Part shown: positions 63,697 to 64,000 of the stretch, one piece after another
How positions within the stretch are numbered: the stretch's first letter is position 1
Layout: the number at the start of each line of letters is the position of its first letter
Assembly: GCF_000382705.1 (NCBI RefSeq)
Contig: NZ_ARQE01000006.1
Span: forward strand, 167,031 to 231,030
Length of the DNA: 64,000 bases
Source: Aureimonas ureilytica DSM 18598 = NBRC 106430
GTDB taxonomy: Bacteria > Pseudomonadota > Alphaproteobacteria > Rhizobiales > Rhizobiaceae
Direction of reading: 5' to 3'
Position numbers and translations under genes: made by a program
The notes under the pieces: generated by a model
Told to the model about the DNA's origin: nothing
Database searches by the model: none
What the model saw: the letters and a program-made list of their open reading frames with translations, nothing else

Positions 63697-64000
63697 TCAG
63701 TCGAACGGCAGGCCCACATAGTTCTCCGCGAACCCCGCCTGCGCCGCCCGCGAGCTGCGGAGATAATTCAGTTCGGCCACCTGCATCCGCCGGTCGAAGC
63801 CGCTGGCCTCGGGAAAGCGGTGCGTCAGCCCGGTGAACCACCAGGAAAAGCGCTCCGCCTTCCAGACGCGGGCGAGCGCGCGGGCGGAATAGCGCTCGAT
63901 CCCGGCACGCGAGGCGCGCGCGTAGAACTCGTCCAGCGCCTCGCTCAGCATCAGCGCGTCGGACACGGCCAGGTTCATGCCCTTGGCCCCCGTCGGCGGC
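63697..64000 (-). CDS. pobA: 4-hydroxybenzoate 3-monooxygenase, C-terminal part (runs off the window)
   Basis: The visible 100 residues are the C-terminus of PobA: PPTGAKGMNLAVSDALML, then ERYSARALARVWKAERFSWWFTGL and the end AELNYLRSSRAAQ...AENYVGLPFD. PobA hydroxylates 4-hydroxybenzoate to protocatechuate with FAD and NADPH; GAKGMNLAVSD is the conserved FAD-binding region near the C-terminus. The start codon and catalytic N-terminal part lie beyond base 64000. The gene is upstream of vanA on the same strand and feeds the same pathway. Confidence 0.95.
   Translation of the reverse strand, partial: PPTGAKGMNLAVSDALMLSEALDEFYARASRAGIERYSARALARVWKAERFSWWFTGLTHRFPEASGFDRRMQVAELNYLRSSRAAQAGFAENYVGLPFD

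Noticed and set aside
61476-63719. 747-residue minus-strand frame suggesting a VanA-VanB fusion
   Set aside because: The upstream part is an out-of-frame shadow of vanA. VanB starts at 62453 and vanA is in a different frame, so there is no fusion.
1-64000. Mobile elements and CRISPR arrays
   Set aside because: No transposase, recombinase or phage motif and no regularly spaced repeats were seen while reading both strands.

Overview
The window is about 66-68% G+C and densely coded. Gene content (a cisplatin-response-type ATP-dependent DNA ligase, a DUF6460-like membrane protein, class 2 PyrD, PcaQ-controlled pca genes, PreT/PreA) points to an alphaproteobacterium, most likely Hyphomicrobiales, perhaps an Aurantimonadaceae-like or other plant- or soil-associated lineage. 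The order is a fair inference; the family is a guess. No insertion sequence, integrase, phage gene, plasmid gene or CRISPR array was found. It reads as chromosomal backbone followed by a long run of catabolic operons. Region 1 (1-11.4 kb) is mostly housekeeping: YjbQ-type protein, DUF952 protein, pyrD, a histone-deacetylase-like amidohydrolase, a small membrane protein, an exonuclease X-like/ATP-dependent ligase pair, a secreted protein of unknown function, a nitronate-monooxygenase-type flavoprotein, tRNA-Thr(CGU) with its terminator, and a hybrid PAS histidine kinase. A 688-base stretch without a convincing gene follows. Region 2 (11.4-23.7 kb) is reductive pyrimidine catabolism: PreT/PreA reduce uracil/thymine, dihydropyrimidinase opens the ring, an M20 N-carbamoyl hydrolase releases beta-alanine, and a class III aminotransferase can deaminate it. 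A NMT1/THI5-type ABC transporter (binding protein, two permeases, ATPase) probably imports the pyrimidine or a related base. Two 16-bp palindromes resembling the RutR operator sit upstream of preT and of the aminotransferase gene. Region 3 (23.8-39.4 kb) begins with eutBC (ethanolamine ammonia-lyase) closed by a clear terminator. Then comes a less familiar amine or amino-acid locus: two DAO-type FAD oxidases, an Lrp/AsnC regulator, a Dpp/Opp-type ABC transporter with a fused double ATPase, two HAD 'type II dehalogenase-like' proteins, a class III aminotransferase and a GNAT protein. The substrate cannot be read from sequence; this is the best candidate for an undescribed pathway. Region 4 (39.4-47.2 kb) is an acyl-CoA catabolic operon beside an AraC regulator: acyl-CoA synthetase, SDR dehydrogenase, thiolase, acyl-CoA dehydrogenase, enoyl-CoA hydratase and 3-hydroxyisobutyryl-CoA hydrolase-like protein. 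The set fits oxidation of short branched acyl-CoAs (isoleucine/valine type). It is closed by a large bidirectional stem-loop shared with a convergent gene for a small secreted protein carrying three copies of a VPGSDA[S/A]F motif. Region 5 (47.7-64 kb) is aromatic-acid catabolism: pobA (partial, at the right edge), vanA-vanB-gntR-substrate-binding protein-livHMGF in one direction, and a complete protocatechuate beta-ketoadipate operon pcaL(DC fusion)-pcaH-pcaG-pcaI-pcaJ-pcaF-pcaB divergent from pcaQ. 4-Hydroxybenzoate and vanillate would both be turned into protocatechuate, which the pca enzymes convert to succinyl-CoA and acetyl-CoA. A PcaQ-type operator at the expected -65 position and two GTATAC palindromes about ten helical turns apart upstream of vanA give sequence-level support for the regulation.
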